DNA of 64,000 nucleotides from Candidatus Manganitrophus noduliformans. GTDB taxonomy: Bacteria > Nitrospirota > Nitrospiria > SBBL01 > Manganitrophaceae. Below, piece after piece: positions 62,608 to 64,000 of this stretch. Position numbers and translations under genes: made by a program. The notes under the pieces were generated by a model. The model was not told the origin of the DNA. It worked only from the letters and a program-made list of their open reading frames with translations, and did no database searches. Numbering within the stretch: position 1 is the stretch's first letter; every line of letters starts with the position of its first letter. The stretch lies in NCBI RefSeq assembly GCF_012184425.1, contig NZ_VTOW01000003.1, positions 62,001 to 126,000 on the forward strand, written 5' to 3'.

Positions 62608-63051
62608 ATGCAAATTTCGATGCAAAACCGGCAGCGGACCTACCCTGTGAACCAGAAGAATCTCCTGAGGTGGGCCCGCCAAATTTTATCGCTGCAGAAG
62701 CTGGATCATGCGGAGATGGGAATTATTTTGGTGAATAATCGTCAAATCCGCGTTTATAATCGTGATTATAGAAAAAAAGATCAGCCGACCGATGTCCTCT
62801 CCTTTCCGATGCGGGAGGGTGTCGGAGGTGAGCTTCATCCTGATTTTCTCGGCGATGTGATGATCTCGTTGGAGCGGTCGGCGGAAGAAGCGATCTTGTA
62901 TGGGAGATCCCGCCGCGAACAGTTGCTGATTCTCCTCATTCATGGAGTGCTCCATCTCCTCGGGTATGACCACGAACGATCTCCGAAGGAGGAGCGTCGA
63001 ATGCAACGCCGAGAACGGCTTCTGTTCAAACGCATTTATCATCAGGGGTAG
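62608..63051 (+). CDS. ybeY: Endoribonuclease YbeY
   Basis: A 147-residue zinc metalloprotein. The metal site is HGVLHLLGYDHE near the C-terminus, with the usual DQPTDVLSFPM and LGDVMISLE upstream. YbeY takes part in 16S rRNA 3'-end maturation and 70S quality control. It lies after phoH, from which a terminator separates it, and its stop touches the ATG of the next gene. Confidence 0.95.
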   Translation: MQISMQNRQRTYPVNQKNLLRWARQILSLQKLDHAEMGIILVNNRQIRVYNRDYRKKDQPTDVLSFPMREGVGGELHPDFLGDVMISLERSAEEAILYGRSRREQLLILLIHGVLHLLGYDHERSPKEERRMQRRERLLFKRIYHQG

Positions 63052-63408
63052 ATGGTTTTTAATCAGATCCTCAAGAGAGCCGTTGTGGAAACCCAAGGAG
63101 CGGTCGGCGCCATCTTTCTTGATCGCGAGGGAGAGGAGATCGCCCATTACACAAGTCTTTCGGGAGATGAAATGAAATTGATGGGGGCGCATTACGGCAT
63201 CGTCTGGCTTGAAATAGAGGCGATGGTATCTCGCCACCTTGCCGCTTCCGCGGCGGAAGCGATTTTTGCGGCAGAGAAGGGAATCTGCCTGATGCGGCCG
63301 GTGCAGAAAGAATATATGGTGCTCTTATTGGTGAATCCCTCGGAAGGGATCGGCCAGGCGAGGCGTTGGCTCCGTTGGGCGGCGGCTGAAATTCAAAAGG
63401 AAATTTAG
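63052..63408 (+). CDS. Roadblock/LC7-like small protein
   Basis: A 118-residue soluble protein: KRAVVETQGAVGAIFLDREG, then a helix AHYGIVWLEIEAMVSRHL and the strand EYMVLLLVNPSEGIGQAR. This beta-alpha layout fits a Roadblock/LC7 fold, which in bacteria often partners small GTPases. The assignment is by pattern only. It sits directly between ybeY and ftsY. The start ATG 63052 abuts the ybeY stop, so it is translationally linked. Confidence 0.55.
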   Translation: MVFNQILKRAVVETQGAVGAIFLDREGEEIAHYTSLSGDEMKLMGAHYGIVWLEIEAMVSRHLAASAAEAIFAAEKGICLMRPVQKEYMVLLLVNPSEGIGQARRWLRWAAAEIQKEI

Positions 63409-63430
63409 GGGAGGCGAAGCGGCCTCTCCT
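63406..63430. repeat. Palindrome starting at a TAG stop codon
   Basis: AGGGGAGGC (63407-63415) pairs with GCCTCTCCT (63422-63430) with one wobble, across a 6-nt loop. It begins inside the stop codon of the roadblock-like gene and ends before the ftsY ribosome-binding site. Confidence 0.55.
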
Positions 63431-63449
63431 GCGGGTTGGAAGGAGAATG

Positions 63450-64000
63450 ATGGCGGAAGGGTTTTGGGGAAAACTTGGGAAGGGACTGGCGAAGACAAGG
63501 GAATACCTGTCGTCCGGATTGGAGGCGGTTTTTCTCGATCAGCCGAACATCAATCAGGAAACATTGGACAGGTTGGAGGAGCTCCTCATCGGTTCCGATT
63601 TAGGAATGGAGGTGACCGACCGGTTGATGATCGGGCTTCGGGCCTCGGTGGAGCGGAAGGAGATCTCCAATCTCGCCTCCCTCAAAAAAAAGCTGAAGTC
63701 GTATCTGGTCGTCATCCTGAACAAGGGGGTTCCGCAGGAACCGCCGAAGACGACGCCGGTCGTCTCCCTTTTCGTTGGGGTGAACGGGGTCGGCAAGACC
63801 ACCACCATCGCCAAGCGGGCCGCTCAATTGAGGCGAGAGGGGAAAACGGTCCTCCTTGCGGCGGCCGACACCTTCAGGGCGGCGGCCGGAGAGCAGCTCG
63901 CCATCTGGGGAGACCGGGTCGGTGCCGAGGTCGTCCGGCATCAGGAGGGGGCGGATCCCGCAGCGGTCGCCTTCGATGCCGTGAGCGCCGCCCTTGCGCG
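63450..64000 (+). CDS. ftsY: Signal recognition particle receptor FtsY, 3' end cut by window edge
   Basis: The frame stays open to the edge, about 183 codons. A short N-terminal helical N domain (ETLDRLEELLIGSDLGMEV) is followed by the GTPase: G1 loop GVNGVGKTTTIAK and DTFRAAAGEQL, characteristic of FtsY rather than Ffh. There is no long acidic A domain, so membrane targeting would rely on a short N-terminal helix. FtsY receives ribosome-SRP complexes at the inner membrane. ATG 63450 lies four bases after AAGGAG; ATG 63447 is in frame but too close. Confidence 0.94.
   Translation, partial: MAEGFWGKLGKGLAKTREYLSSGLEAVFLDQPNINQETLDRLEELLIGSDLGMEVTDRLMIGLRASVERKEISNLASLKKKLKSYLVVILNKGVPQEPPKTTPVVSLFVGVNGVGKTTTIAKRAAQLRREGKTVLLAAADTFRAAAGEQLAIWGDRVGAEVVRHQEGADPAAVAFDAVSAALA

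Overview
The window is a gene-dense piece of a Gram-negative bacterial chromosome, GC-rich by eye. It shows outer-membrane traits (LolA, a TonB-dependent receptor, a lipoprotein, type IV pili), an aerobic or microaerobic respiratory chain (cbb3-type haem-copper oxidase, several c-type cytochromes) and many two-component kinases. The gene content and the unusual oxidase would fit Nitrospirota or a neighbouring phylum. That is an inference from general gene content, because no rRNA or tRNA gene was seen. Both ends cut through genes: a nuclease-like gene on the left and ftsY on the right.

Layout. 1-1734: a staphylococcal-nuclease-like gene (cut by the edge) diverges from a CARF-HEPN protein of the CRISPR-associated TIGR02710 type. 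2083-2481: a major pilin behind a sigma-54 promoter. 2833-6216: a rearranged cbb3 oxidase locus, in which CcoN, CcoO and a di-haem CcoP-like tail are one protein, followed by CcoS and a 69-residue CcoP-like membrane anchor. 6229-8606 (minus): zinc ribbon, baeRF-like and DUF362 genes. 8875-11535: TPR lipoprotein, transaldolase-like aldolase, glycerate kinase. 11690-15588: a double-RecA KaiC-like ATPase with two histidine kinases. 15787-19826: cytochrome b, SHP-type cytochrome, di-haem cytochrome and PepSY protein with a response regulator and kinase. 19813-24703 (minus): YajQ, a CheY-like regulator and a very large hybrid kinase. 24831-34806 (minus): LolA, FtsK, RNase J, KsgA, PdxA, a cation exporter and a sensor kinase, read from a strong promoter at 34865-34893. 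34971-38009: an ABC importer core without a binding protein. 38132-43500 (minus): LarC, a DUF3047 protein, LarB, a Na/Pi cotransporter and GpsA. 43844-45853: TonB receptor. 45994-61351: type IV pilus biogenesis (PilD, PilS, PilR, two successive minor-pilin sets, PilY1, an Ig-like exported protein). 61470-64000: PhoH, YbeY, a roadblock-like protein and FtsY.

How it fits together. The clearest regulatory picture is a sigma-54 pilus regulon: a PilS/PilR-type pair sits beside two minor-pilin operons, and three GG-N10-GC promoters stand before the major pilin and before each minor-pilin set. The clearest structural novelty is the oxidase, where the CcoP subunit seems to have been split: its haem domains are fused to CcoN-CcoO and its membrane anchor survives as a separate small protein. 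GC-rich palindromes recur between genes, and several begin exactly at a TAG stop codon. No CRISPR array, transposase, riboswitch or replication origin was recognised.
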